A model generated the notes under the pieces. That model saw only the letters and a list, made by a program, of their open reading frames with translations, did no database searches and was not told where the DNA came from. This document shows, in pieces, positions 1-10,207 of a stretch of DNA of 64,000 nt; within the stretch, counting starts at the first letter, position 1; the number at the start of each line of letters is the position of its first letter. The stretch covers positions 62,001-126,000 of the forward strand of contig NZ_JAACZO010000052.1 of NCBI RefSeq assembly GCF_010993975.1, read 5' to 3'. Source of the DNA: Halomonas faecis. Its GTDB lineage: Bacteria > Pseudomonadota > Gammaproteobacteria > Pseudomonadales > Halomonadaceae. The position numbers were made by a program, and so were the translations under genes.

Positions 1-1068
1 CCGATCTCCGGCGAGTTCGACCTGGCCAACCCCGACATCCGTCACGACCTGGACCATCCCGAGGCGCCGAAGACGACCTTCGGGCTGATCGTCGAGGGGC
101 TGGTGAGGCGCCGCGAGCGCGGCATCCCGCCCTTCACGGTAATGTCGTGCGACAACATCCAGGGCAACGGCGAAGTGGCGCAGGAGACTTTCACCGCCTA
201 TGCCCGGGCCCGGGATCCGGCGCTCGCCGACTGGATCGACGCCTCGGTGGCCTTTCCCAACGCCATGGTAGACCGCATCACCCCGGTGACCGCCGAGTCA
301 GACATCGCCGAACTGGCGGAGCGCTTCGTCGTCGAGGACGCCTGGCCGGTGGTCTGCGAGCCCTTCACCCAGTGGGTGCTGGAGGATCGGTTCGTCGCCG
401 GGCGACCGCCGCTGGAGGCGGTGGGAGTGCAACTGGTGGACGACGTGGCGCCCTACGAGCAGATGAAGCTGCGCCTGCTCAATGCCAGCCACCAGGCGCT
501 GGCCTACTTCGGCTATCTCGCCGGCTACCGCTACGCTCACGAGGTGTGCCGGGACCCACTGTTCGTCGACTTCCTGCTCGATTACATGCGCTGCGAGGGG
601 TCACCGACCCTGGCCTCGGTGCCGGGCATCGACCTGGAAGAGTACCGCCTCACCCTGATCGAGCGCTTCGCCAATCCCGAGGTGAAGGACTCCCTGGCGC
701 GGCTCTGTGCCGAGAGTTCGGATCGCATTCCCAAGTGGCTGCTACCGGTGATTCGCGAGCAGTTGGCCCGGGGCGGCGAGATCCGGCGCAGCGCGGCGGT
801 GGTGGCCAGCTGGGCGCGCTATGCCGAGGGCGAGGATGAGCGCGGCGAACCCATCGCGGTGGTGGATCGTCTCAAGGAAGAGCTGATGGCGATCGCCGCC
901 GAGAATCGCACTCGGCCGATGGCGTTCATCGAGAACCGCGAGCTGTTCGGCGACCTGGGCGAGGACCCGCGCTTTCGCGAGGCCTATCTGTCGGTCCTGC
1001 ACTCGCTCCACGAAGGCGGCAGCCGTGCCACACTGGAGTCACTGATGACGACACGAGGAGAGGCCTGA
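1..1068 (+). CDS. Mannitol/arabinitol-type 2-dehydrogenase, 3' part (5' end outside window)
   Basis: NAD-dependent polyol dehydrogenase of the long-chain mannitol dehydrogenase family; oxidises mannitol to fructose, or a related polyol such as D-arabinitol to xylulose. The frame is open from base 1, so 355 C-terminal residues of a protein usually near 490 aa are visible. Family signatures are present: TVMSCDNIQGNG (about residues 46-57 of the fragment), FPNAMVDRITPVT (85-97), and the catalytic Lys-x4-Asn-x2-His set at K156, N161 and H164. The stop overlaps the xylB start by one base (TGATG), so the two are translationally coupled. The xylulokinase neighbour favours a xylulose-yielding activity, the nearby fructokinase a fructose-yielding one; the sequence alone does not settle the substrate. 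Confidence 0.88.
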   Translation, partial: PISGEFDLANPDIRHDLDHPEAPKTTFGLIVEGLVRRRERGIPPFTVMSCDNIQGNGEVAQETFTAYARARDPALADWIDASVAFPNAMVDRITPVTAESDIAELAERFVVEDAWPVVCEPFTQWVLEDRFVAGRPPLEAVGVQLVDDVAPYEQMKLRLLNASHQALAYFGYLAGYRYAHEVCRDPLFVDFLLDYMRCEGSPTLASVPGIDLEEYRLTLIERFANPEVKDSLARLCAESSDRIPKWLLPVIREQLARGGEIRRSAAVVASWARYAEGEDERGEPIAVVDRLKEELMAIAAENRTRPMAFIENRELFGDLGEDPRFREAYLSVLHSLHEGGSRATLESLMTTRGEA

Positions 1069-2546
1069 TGTACGTCGGGGTGGACTGCGGCACCCAGAGC
1101 ACCAAGGTGGTTCTGGTCGATGTCGACGATGGCCGGGTTCTCGGTGAGGCGAGCCGGCCGCACCGCCTGGACGAAGGCGAGGGCGGTCGCCGCGAGCAGG
1201 ATCCCGGGGAGTGGATCGCGGCACTACGCGGCGCCTTCGAAGCGATGCTGGCGACCACCGGCATCGACCCTGGGGCGATCCGCGCCATCGGCGTATCCGG
1301 CCAGCAGCACGGCCTGGTGGCCCTGGACGGAGCCGGCCAGCCGGTACACCCGGCCAAGCTGTGGTGCGACACCGAAACGGCCCCCTGGAACGCGGCGCTG
1401 ATCGAGCGCCTGGGTGGCGAGGTGGGCTGCCTCGACCGGCTCGGCTTGGTACTGCAGACGGGATACACCGCTTCCAAGATCGCCTGGCTGCGCGATGCCC
1501 GGCCCGAGGCCTACGAGCGCATCGAAAGCCTGCTGCTGCCCCACGACTACCTCAACTTCTGGCTCACCGGCGAGCGGGTGGCCGAGGCGGGAGACGCCTC
1601 CGGCACCGGCTACTTCGACACGCGGGCCCGGCGCTGGCGCCACGACGTCCTGGCCGAGATCGCCCCGGAGCTCGACCCCGAACGGGTGCTGCCGCGTCTG
1701 ATCGAATCCCACGAGCCGGCCGGCATCGTTCGCCCCGAGCTGGCCCGCGAGCTGGGGTTGAGCGACGGCGTGCTGGTTTCCAGTGGGGGCGGCGACAACA
1801 TGCTTGGCGCCATCGGCACCGGCAACATCCGTCCGGGCCTGGTGACCCTGAGTCTCGGTACTTCGGGCACCATCTGCGCCCACTCCCCCGAGCCGGTGGT
1901 GGCCGACAGCGCCATGGTGGCCAACTTCTGCGCCAGCCATGGCGGCTGGTTGCCGCTGGTCTGCACCATGAACGTCACCTCGGCGACCACGCGCATCCGC
2001 GAATTGTTCGGCCTCGACCTGGCGAGCTTCGGCGAGCGGGTGGCCGCCGCGCCTATCGGCGCCGAGGGCGTGACACTGCTGCCCTTCTTCAACGGCGAGC
2101 GGGTGCCCATGCTGCCCGAAGCCAACGCCAGCCTCGACGGCCTGACCAGCGTCAACACCACCCCGGCCAACCTGTGTCGGGCGGTGGTGGAGGGCGCCAC
2201 CCTGGGGCTGCGCTACGGCCTGGATCAGTTCGGCCATCTCGCCGAGGGGGTGCGCGAGATCCGCCTGATCGGCGGCGGCTCGCGCAGTCCGGTGTGGCGG
2301 CAGATGGTCGCCGACGTCACTGGCAGCCGGGTGATCTGTCCCGATATCGCCGACGCCGCGGCCCTGGGCGCCGCCCTGCAGGCCGCCTGGTGCCACCGTG
2401 GCGGAGAACTGGCCGACCTCTGTGCGCGCCTGGTGCACCTCGACGAAGCCTCGCGGGCCGAGCCCGAGCCGGCCAGCGTCGCCGCCTACCGCGAGATCTA
2501 CGCCCGTTATCGCCATCGACTGGCCGCACGCCACGGAATTCACTGA
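1068..2546 (+). CDS. xylB: Xylulokinase (FGGY family)
   Basis: Phosphorylates D-xylulose to xylulose 5-phosphate with ATP. The 492-aa length matches bacterial XylB. The N-terminal FGGY ATPase fold begins with DCGTQSTK (residues 6-13); GQQHG (78-82) and LWCDTET (98-104) are xylulokinase-type substrate-site motifs. The probable catalytic aspartate is D243 in the GGGDNM motif. SLGTSGT and GGGSRSPVW in the C-terminal half form the ATP site. The start is set by a GAGGAGAG ribosome binding site inside the end of the upstream dehydrogenase, with one-base overlap. Together with that dehydrogenase and the transaldolase it makes a polyol-to-pentose-phosphate operon. Confidence 0.93.
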   Translation: MYVGVDCGTQSTKVVLVDVDDGRVLGEASRPHRLDEGEGGRREQDPGEWIAALRGAFEAMLATTGIDPGAIRAIGVSGQQHGLVALDGAGQPVHPAKLWCDTETAPWNAALIERLGGEVGCLDRLGLVLQTGYTASKIAWLRDARPEAYERIESLLLPHDYLNFWLTGERVAEAGDASGTGYFDTRARRWRHDVLAEIAPELDPERVLPRLIESHEPAGIVRPELARELGLSDGVLVSSGGGDNMLGAIGTGNIRPGLVTLSLGTSGTICAHSPEPVVADSAMVANFCASHGGWLPLVCTMNVTSATTRIRELFGLDLASFGERVAAAPIGAEGVTLLPFFNGERVPMLPEANASLDGLTSVNTTPANLCRAVVEGATLGLRYGLDQFGHLAEGVREIRLIGGGSRSPVWRQMVADVTGSRVICPDIADAAALGAALQAAWCHRGGELADLCARLVHLDEASRAEPEPASVAAYREIYARYRHRLAARHGIH

Positions 2547-2567
2547 AGCCTCATCGGGAGGAACCGC

Positions 2568-3521
2568 ATGACCACACGACTCGATGCCCTGAAGACTCTC
2601 TCCCTGGTGGTCGCCGATACCGGCGACCTGGATGCCATCGAGCGCTACCGCCCACATGACGCTACTACCAATCCATCGCTGCTGCTCAAGGCCTTCGACA
2701 TGTCGGGCTATCAGGCGCTGATCGACGAGGAGCTCGCCGCCGTCGAGGCCGAGATCGCCGATCCGCAGGCGAGGGTCGAGCACGCCGTGGATCGCCTCGC
2801 CGTGGCCAAGGGGGTGGAGATCGCCAGACGCATTCCCGGCAGGGTCTCCACCGAGGTGGCTGCGCGGCTCTCCTTCGATACCCAGGCCAGCATCCGCAAG
2901 GCTCACGAGCTGATCGAGCTCTACGAGCGGCGTGGCCTGGGCCGCGACCGCGTGCTGATCAAGCTCGCCTCCACCTGGGAAGGGATCCGCGCCGCGGAGC
3001 GCCTGGAAAAGGAAGGCATCCAGTGCAATCTGACCCTGCTGTTCAGCGAGGCCCAGGCCCAGGCGTGTTTCGATGCCGGGGTCTTCCTGGTGTCGCCCTT
3101 CGTCGGCCGGGTCACCGACTGGTACAAGAAGGCAACCGGTCACGACTATGCCCCGGAAGATGATCCGGGCGTACGCTTCGTGCGGCGAGTCTGCGAGCGG
3201 GTCGGCCGTGGCGGCTACGATACCGTGGTGATGGGGGCGAGCTTCCGCACCGTCGGTCAGGTGCTGGCGCTGGCCGGCTGCCCGCGGCTGACCCTGTCAC
3301 CGGCGCTGCTCGAGCAACTGGCCACCGAGGCGGGCGAGGTCGCCCGGGCCGTGGATATCCCCGCGGCTGGCGAGCGTCCTGCGCCGCTCGACGAACCCGC
3401 CTTCCGCTGGGGCCACAACCAGGACGCCATGGCCAACGACAAGCTGGCGGAGGGCATTCGGCGCTTCGACGAGGACCAGCGCACCCTGGAAGCACGAATC
3501 GCCGAGCGGCTGGGCGCCTGA
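2568..3521 (+). CDS. tal: Transaldolase
   Basis: Transfers a dihydroxyacetone unit from sedoheptulose 7-phosphate to glyceraldehyde 3-phosphate in the non-oxidative pentose phosphate pathway. At 317 aa it matches the TalA/TalB subfamily. The Schiff-base lysine is K132 in the LIKLAST motif, the same number as in E. coli TalB; DATTNPSLL (31-39), RVSTEV (92-97) and SPFVGR are conserved. GGGAGGA lies seven bases before the ATG. It follows xylB by 21 bases and is probably cotranscribed, disposing of xylulose 5-phosphate made upstream. A 28-bp hairpin closes the operon. Confidence 0.95.
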   Translation: MTTRLDALKTLSLVVADTGDLDAIERYRPHDATTNPSLLLKAFDMSGYQALIDEELAAVEAEIADPQARVEHAVDRLAVAKGVEIARRIPGRVSTEVAARLSFDTQASIRKAHELIELYERRGLGRDRVLIKLASTWEGIRAAERLEKEGIQCNLTLLFSEAQAQACFDAGVFLVSPFVGRVTDWYKKATGHDYAPEDDPGVRFVRRVCERVGRGGYDTVVMGASFRTVGQVLALAGCPRLTLSPALLEQLATEAGEVARAVDIPAAGERPAPLDEPAFRWGHNQDAMANDKLAEGIRRFDEDQRTLEARIAERLGA

Positions 3522-3563
3522 ACGGCGCCGTCGCCATCCCTTGCCGGGTCGACGCGTCACGGA

Positions 3564-3591
3564 CGCTCGGCGGCGTGGGATGCGCCGAGCG
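3564..3591. terminator. Hairpin between convergent tal and fructokinase genes
   Basis: A perfect 9-bp inverted repeat CGCTCGGCG / CGCCGAGCG with a 10-base loop lies between two convergent stop codons. There is no U-run on either side, so it may be a weak bidirectional terminator or an mRNA-end protector rather than a classical intrinsic terminator. Confidence 0.45.
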
Positions 3592-3597
3592 CCGCGT

Positions 3598-4566
3598 TCA
3601 GAGGCGTGACAGGTCGTCTCGGGTGGGCAGGGCGACATAGGCACCGGGCCGAGCCACGGCGTGGGCGCCGCAGCGGCAAGCGGTGTCCACGGCGCGGGCT
3701 AGGAAGACGCTATCCTGGTGCCAGTCGGCGTCGATGCCCGATTCTCCGAAACGGCCGGCCAGCTCGGCCAGCAACCCGCCGATGAAGGCGTCACCGCCGG
3801 CGGTGGTGTCCACGGCGTTCACCGGCGGTGGCGTTACCCGGTCGTCGAGGCGGGCGGTGTGGAGTCTGACCTCGCCCGGACCGTCGGTGATCACCGCGAC
3901 CTTGACGCCGGCGGCCAGGCGCTGGGCCAGCCAGGCGTCGCGGGGATGGTCGGCGCGCAGGTAATCGAGTTCCTCGGCAGAGAGCTTGAGCAGGTCGGCG
4001 GCGTCCAGCAGCCGGGTGACCAGTGCGATATCGGCCGTGCCGCTCTCCCACAGGTTATGGCGCAGGTTGGCGTCGACGCTCACCAGGCAGCCGGCGCGGC
4101 GTGCCATCTCGGCCATGGCCAGGGTGGTATCGGCGATCTCGGGTTCGGTGAGGCTGTTGGTGCAGAAGTGCACGATGGCAGGGTCGGCGAAGACACCCGC
4201 GGGGAGATGTTCCAGACGATAGAGCAGGTCGGCCGCCGGCGGGCGGTAGAAGTCGAAGGTGCGCTCGCCAGCGGCATCGCGGGAGACGAAGGCCAGGGCG
4301 GTGCGGGCCTCGCGGGTACGCAGCACGCCGCTGGTATCGACGCCTTGGGCGGCGAGTTCGGCGGCCAGAAAATCGCCGAAATGGTCTTCGCCGAGCATGC
4401 CGAGAAAGCGGCTCGGCACCCCCAGGCGTGCGCAGGCCACGGCGACGTTGGCCGGGGCGCCGCCGGCATAGGGGGTAAAGGTCTCCGGTGCATCGCCGGT
4501 CGACTCGCCGAGGCGGCTGGAGAGCATGTCGACGAGGGCCTCGCCGAAGGCGATCACGGGCGTCAT
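3598..4566 (-). CDS. Fructokinase, PfkB family
   Basis: Sugar kinase predicted to phosphorylate fructose to fructose 6-phosphate. The 322-aa protein starts MTPVIAFGEALVDML, the usual PfkB beginning; an in-frame extension of 20 residues upstream is ignored because it has no family match. GGAPAN (35-40) is PfkB signature 1. Signature 2 reads DTTAGGDAF instead of the more common DTTGAGDAF, keeping the catalytic aspartate but altering the anion-hole glycines. GGGAGA precedes the ATG. The start overlaps the stop of the upstream mutarotase gene (ATGA). The location in a mannitol/glucose gene block supports fructose as substrate, but another hexose or ketose is possible. Confidence 0.85.
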   Translation of the reverse strand: MTPVIAFGEALVDMLSSRLGESTGDAPETFTPYAGGAPANVAVACARLGVPSRFLGMLGEDHFGDFLAAELAAQGVDTSGVLRTREARTALAFVSRDAAGERTFDFYRPPAADLLYRLEHLPAGVFADPAIVHFCTNSLTEPEIADTTLAMAEMARRAGCLVSVDANLRHNLWESGTADIALVTRLLDAADLLKLSAEELDYLRADHPRDAWLAQRLAAGVKVAVITDGPGEVRLHTARLDDRVTPPPVNAVDTTAGGDAFIGGLLAELAGRFGESGIDADWHQDSVFLARAVDTACRCGAHAVARPGAYVALPTRDDLSRL

Positions 4567-5528
4567 GATACGGTCTCCCGAGAGAGGGTGGTTCCCAACA
4601 GATGTTGGGCGCCGGGCACCAGCCATACCGGATCGAGACGGGTGTTGGCCGACTCAACGCACAGGAAGTGATGCGCTGCGGCGGCGGGGGTGTCGTCGGG
4701 CAGCGTCTCGCCCGGGTGCCAGACCACCGCCGAGTCGCTGCTCTGGCGGGCGATGCGCAGGCGCCGCCGGCCGTCGTCAAGGCATAGCTCGGCATTGCTG
4801 TGGTAGATGCGGTCGAGTCCACCGCGTACGGCGAGCTCGCCCTGCTGCTCCTGCTCGGCGAAGCCGGCCAGTTTGTCCAGATAGCGCGCGCCTGCCAGCC
4901 CTTCGACGCGGCAGGCGAAGGCATCGGCCACGGCCAGGTAACTGTGCAGTGCACCGCTGATCTTCTCCGGCGTTTCGCCGACGTGCTCGGTAATCAGCTC
5001 TACGTGCAGGCGGTTGGCATTGGCCTGGATGACGGCCCGGGGGGACAGCTGGGAATGGAGGCGCTCACGGGGCGACAGGTGCAGTTCCACGCCTTCCTCG
5101 TGCTCGTCCGCGGCGTCGAGTCGCCACTCGGCCTGGCGCGCCAGGCCATGCAGGGGGCCGGAGCGGTCGGGCGATTCGTCGGCGGTGTTCTCGTCGGCGA
5201 ACCAGGGCCAGCACAGCGGAATGCCGCCGCGGATGGTGCCGGGCAACGGCTGGGGCGTGGGCGTCACCCATAGCCAGCCGCCGGGTACCATGCCTTCCGG
5301 CGCGGGGCCCGGCGCGGAACGAGAGCCTTCAGCTGTCGCGGCCTCGGGCGAGGCAGGGGGAGCGCCTGCGGCGGGGTTGGGTAGAAAGTGCAGCACCTGA
5401 GCGCCTTGGAGCGACACGGCCAGCTCTCCCCAGGCTTCGTTGACCAGCCACACCTCGCGGCCGGCCCATTCGGCGCGGCGCTGCCCCTCGGTCGAGTCGA
5501 TCAGCGCGGCAAGCGTATCGGGAATCAT
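4563..5528 (-). CDS. yeaD: D-hexose-6-phosphate mutarotase (YeaD-like)
   Basis: Aldose 1-epimerase-fold enzyme that interconverts alpha and beta anomers of glucose 6-phosphate and related hexose phosphates. The 321 residues include RGGIPLCWPWF (100-110), the catalytic histidine region PLHGLAR (H127) and the catalytic glutamate in LCVESAN (E292). Between about residues 52 and 80 there is an Ala/Pro/Gly-rich insertion that lengthens a surface loop; close homologues usually lack it. AAGGAGATCGC precedes the ATG. It lies 18 bases after glk and overlaps the fructokinase, fitting a glk-yeaD-frk operon that readies hexose phosphates for glycolysis or the Entner-Doudoroff route. Confidence 0.88.
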   Translation of the reverse strand: MIPDTLAALIDSTEGQRRAEWAGREVWLVNEAWGELAVSLQGAQVLHFLPNPAAGAPPASPEAATAEGSRSAPGPAPEGMVPGGWLWVTPTPQPLPGTIRGGIPLCWPWFADENTADESPDRSGPLHGLARQAEWRLDAADEHEEGVELHLSPRERLHSQLSPRAVIQANANRLHVELITEHVGETPEKISGALHSYLAVADAFACRVEGLAGARYLDKLAGFAEQEQQGELAVRGGLDRIYHSNAELCLDDGRRRLRIARQSSDSAVVWHPGETLPDDTPAAAAHHFLCVESANTRLDPVWLVPGAQHLLGTTLSRETVS

Positions 5529-5546
5529 GCGATCTCCTTCGTCGGG

Positions 5547-6515
5547 TCACTCGACCTCTTCGTTGTGCAGTGCCTCGGCGGCACCCAGCAGTCCCGGCCA
5601 GGCGGCGGTAACCAGCTGGACGGGAATGGCCGCTGTGTAGCCGCTCAGTCGTCCCTTGGCGGCGAACGCTTCGCAGAAGCGGCTCTTGGGCAGCCAGTCG
5701 ACCAGGCGTGGCAGAATGCCGCCGCACAGGGTGACGCCGCCGCGGGCGCCCAGCATCAGCGCGGCATCGCCGCATACGTCGCCGAGGATCTTGAGAAAGC
5801 GCAGCAGGGTATCACGGGCCACGCCGTCGCCGCTTGCGGCGGCCTCGGTCACTTCGGCCGGGTCGTGGCAGCTCGGGTTGGCGCCTTTCAGCGAGCAGTG
5901 GGCCAGGTAGAGGTCGTAGAGCCCCTGGCCGGAGAGGATTCGCTCCACCGAGACGCGGCCGTAGCGGTTGCGAAAGTGGCGCAGCAGGTTCTGCTCGCGC
6001 TCGTCGGTCGGTGCGAAGGTGACGTGACCGCCTTCGGTGGGCAGTACGACCCAGGCGTGGCGACCGGGGTAGAGACCGGCCACGCCCAGTCCGGTGCCGG
6101 GGCCGATCACCAGGCGGGTCGCCTGGGCGTCGGACTCGCCGGACTGGATCGTGACCAGATCGCCGTCGGCCACGTGGGGCACGCCCAGTGCCTGGGCGGT
6201 GAAATCGTTGATGGCTTTGAAGCGCGTCAGCCCCAGGTCGTGCTGTGCCTCGGCCCGGGAGAATGACCAGGCGTTGTTGGTCATGCTCACGCGGTCACCG
6301 CGAATCGGGCAGGCAAAGGCCAGGCAGGCCTCGTGTGGGGCGGACTCTGCCGTGGCGCCCACCCGCGCCAGATAGTCGGTCACCGCCTCGACGAGACCCG
6401 GGTAATCGGCGCAGGGCAGGCTCAGGATGTCGCGGGGGGCGAAGGCACCCGGGGTCACCAACGCGAAACGGGCGTTGGTGCCTCCGATGTCACCGATAAG
6501 AGCGGGTCGTGTCAT
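5547..6515 (-). CDS. glk: Glucokinase
   Basis: ATP-dependent phosphorylation of glucose to glucose 6-phosphate. The 322-aa protein fits the proteobacterial Glk family. The phosphate-binding motif GDIGGTNARFA begins at residue 8; AINDFTAQA carries the catalytic aspartate; GPGTGLGVAGL and TEGGHVTFAP are further Glk signatures. The ATG giving MTRPALIGD was chosen because it puts the phosphate loop in the standard place; a longer start eight codons upstream is open. An AGGGAC element lies about 13 bases upstream. It follows edd on the same strand, separated by 201 bases that hold a structured repeat. Confidence 0.92.
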   Translation of the reverse strand: MTRPALIGDIGGTNARFALVTPGAFAPRDILSLPCADYPGLVEAVTDYLARVGATAESAPHEACLAFACPIRGDRVSMTNNAWSFSRAEAQHDLGLTRFKAINDFTAQALGVPHVADGDLVTIQSGESDAQATRLVIGPGTGLGVAGLYPGRHAWVVLPTEGGHVTFAPTDEREQNLLRHFRNRYGRVSVERILSGQGLYDLYLAHCSLKGANPSCHDPAEVTEAAASGDGVARDTLLRFLKILGDVCGDAALMLGARGGVTLCGGILPRLVDWLPKSRFCEAFAAKGRLSGYTAAIPVQLVTAAWPGLLGAAEALHNEEVE

Positions 6516-6571
6516 CGTCAATATGTCCCTACTGTCCATCTGAACTGTTGCAGAGGACTGAATCGCTCGAA

Positions 6572-6677
6572 GCTGTCTCGGCGACAGGTCTTCGAGGGCG
6601 CGCTGTGAATACCTCCCTGTACGCTACCGATTCCTTCCCTGGAATCGGACCCCCTCTGCGACCTGTCCCCGGCGCTT
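6572..6677 (-). repeat. Branched extragenic element, copy 1
   Basis: On the minus strand this 106-bp stretch folds as nested stems. Outer stem: 6660-6667 with 6583-6590 (GACAGGTC/GACCTGTC, extendable past one mismatch). Second stem: 6652-6656 with 6594-6598 (GAGGG/CCCTC). Inner hairpin: 6641-6648 with 6627-6634 (CCGATTCC/GGAATCGG, loop AGGGAA). After the hairpin come GGTAGCG and CACAGCGC. The element at 55038-55132 on the plus strand has the same order of parts with different but still paired stem bases. Both copies lie between genes and in the sense orientation of their neighbours, here edd and glk. Function unknown. Confidence 0.75.
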
Positions 6678-6716
6678 CTCGCTGCGCAACTGGAATGACC
6701 CTGTTGTGGCAGTGGC

Positions 6717-8603
<1,887 letters not shown>

Positions 8604-8626
8604 GGTGCACCTCGGAGGTTCGAGTG

Positions 8627-8644
8627 TTTGGTAATTTTACCAAA
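8627..8644. promoter_or_regulatory. Putative operator upstream of edd
   Basis: TTTGGTAATTTTACCAAA: two perfect 8-base arms around a TT centre, 24 bp before the edd start codon, in a local AT-rich patch. Read on the minus strand it overlaps possible -10 hexamers (TATATT, TAAAAT). It resembles a dimeric repressor site. It does not have the TTGT...ACAA ends described for HexR, so the regulator is not assigned. Confidence 0.5.
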
Positions 8645-8705
8645 TATAGACGCGGGTTTTCGCCCATCCTAGCGATGTCTCTGGCTTTTTTGTAGTTTTA
8701 TGACA

Positions 8706-10100
8706 TCACAGGCCCAGCATTCTCAGCAGCCAGTGCCGATACGGTGGGTTGAGCAGCCCGACGGGATTGCGGCGTGCCTGGTCGAAGACGCTGCGCTCGT
8801 GACTGAAGCGGCGGAACCCCGCCTCGCCGTGATAGGCGCCCATGCCGCTTTCGCCGACCCCGCCGAAGGGCAGCGCCGGGACGGCGTTGTGCCACAAGGT
8901 GTCGTTGAACACCACGCCGCCGGAGTGGGTTTCGGTCAGCAGCCGCTGGCGCACTCCGACATCGTCGGTGAAGGCGTAGAGCGCCAAGGGGTGCGGCCGC
9001 TCGGTAATGAACGCCAGCGCCGTGTCGAGATCGTCCACCCCGATGATCGGCAGCCAGGGGCCGAATATCTCCTCGCGCATCAGCGTCAGCCCAGCCGTCG
9101 GTTCGATCACCAGCGTCGGCGGCAGCTTGACGCTCTCGCGCAGCTCGACCGTCTCGCCCAACGAGACGATGCGGCAGCCGTGATCCCGGGCCTCTTCGAG
9201 CATGGCAGTCAGCCGCTGGTGCTGCGAATCGCCGAGGATGGCACTGTAATCGTCGCCGGCGGGTCCGTCAGGGTGGAAACGCTTCACCGCGCGCTCCAAC
9301 GCGGCTACGAGTGCCCCGAGTTGCGGCTGGTCGACCAGCACGTAGTCGGGGGCGATGCAGGTCTGGCCGGCGTTGAGCCACTTGCCGAAGGCGATGCGCT
9401 CGGCCGCCTTGTCCAGGTCGGCGTCGGCGCACACCACCACCGGCGTCTTGCCGCCCAGCTCCAGGGTGACGGGCGTCAGATTGGCGGCAGCGCTGCGTGC
9501 CACTTGGCGTCCGGTGGCAGCGCTGCCGGTGAACAGCAGGTGATCGAAGGGGAGCGCTGCGAAGGCGCGAGCGGTTGCCGCATCACCGTTGATCACGCTG
9601 AGTTCGTCGGCGGCGAAATAGCGCTCGGCGAGAGTCGCCATCAGTTGGCCGGTGGTGGGGGTGTGTTCGCTGGGCTTGATCATCACGCGGTTGCCGGCGG
9701 CCAGAGCGTCTACCGCGGGCAGCAGTGCCAGGTTCCAGGGATAGTTGCCGGGAGCGATGATGCCCACCACCCCGAGCGGCTGGCGGTGTACCCGGGCGCG
9801 GGCCGGCTGCAGACGCCAGGGTACGCTCACCCGGCGCGGTCTCATCCAGCGTTTGAGATGCCGGCGAGCATGAGCCGCCGCCTGGTGCAGCGTAGCGACC
9901 TCGGCCAGCCGCGTTTCGGCTTCGGCGCGATAGCCGAAGTCCTGGCGGATCGCCTGGGCGATCTCCTCGCGGTGGCGGTGAGTCATCTCCGCCAGGCGGT
10001 TCAGGCGGTCGCGGCGTGTGGCCAGCGTGGGGTACGGTTCGCTGCGGAAAGCCAGGCGCTGTGCCGCGAAGCGCGCCTCGGGATGGCGGGCATCGGCCAT
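8706..10100 (-). CDS. Coniferyl-aldehyde dehydrogenase-type aldehyde dehydrogenase
   Basis: NAD(P)-dependent oxidation of an aldehyde to the acid, in the CalB-like subgroup of the aldehyde dehydrogenase superfamily. The 464-aa length and absence of an N-terminal extension fit that group. The general-base glutamate is E214 in LELGGKTP, the catalytic nucleophile C248 in GQTCIAPDY, and the NAD-binding loop is FTGSAATG (190-197). IAPGNYPWNLALLPAV holds the conserved asparagine. CAGGGAGACGTGA precedes the ATG. CalB names come from lignin work in Pseudomonas, but many members act on general medium-chain or aromatic aldehydes, so the true substrate here is open. It ends 102 bases before edd and need not share its control. 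Confidence 0.85.
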   Translation of the reverse strand: MADARHPEARFAAQRLAFRSEPYPTLATRRDRLNRLAEMTHRHREEIAQAIRQDFGYRAEAETRLAEVATLHQAAAHARRHLKRWMRPRRVSVPWRLQPARARVHRQPLGVVGIIAPGNYPWNLALLPAVDALAAGNRVMIKPSEHTPTTGQLMATLAERYFAADELSVINGDAATARAFAALPFDHLLFTGSAATGRQVARSAAANLTPVTLELGGKTPVVVCADADLDKAAERIAFGKWLNAGQTCIAPDYVLVDQPQLGALVAALERAVKRFHPDGPAGDDYSAILGDSQHQRLTAMLEEARDHGCRIVSLGETVELRESVKLPPTLVIEPTAGLTLMREEIFGPWLPIIGVDDLDTALAFITERPHPLALYAFTDDVGVRQRLLTETHSGGVVFNDTLWHNAVPALPFGGVGESGMGAYHGEAGFRRFSHERSVFDQARRNPVGLLNPPYRHWLLRMLGL

Positions 10101-10151
10101 TCACGTCTCCCTGTGTGACGGTGATGGTAGGAGTGGGGTGAGTCTGGGCAC

Positions 10152-10181
10152 AATGTAGGCCGTTTGTCGGTCGCTTGTCAG
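10152..10181 (-). promoter_or_regulatory. Candidate sigma-70 promoter for the aldehyde dehydrogenase
   Basis: On the minus strand CTGACA (5 of 6 to TTGACA) is followed after 18 bases by TACATT (4 of 6 to TATAAT), about 50 bases ahead of the gene's start codon. Confidence 0.4.
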
Positions 10182-10207
10182 CTGCACACCGTTGCGCAGG
10201 AGAGCCC

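Noticed and set aside
1224-3143. 639-codon minus-strand frame across xylB and tal
   Set aside because: Antisense shadow of two well-supported enzymes.
8627-8644. HexR operator
   Set aside because: The arms are TTTGGTAA/TTACCAAA, without the TTGT...ACAA ends; kept only as an unassigned operator.
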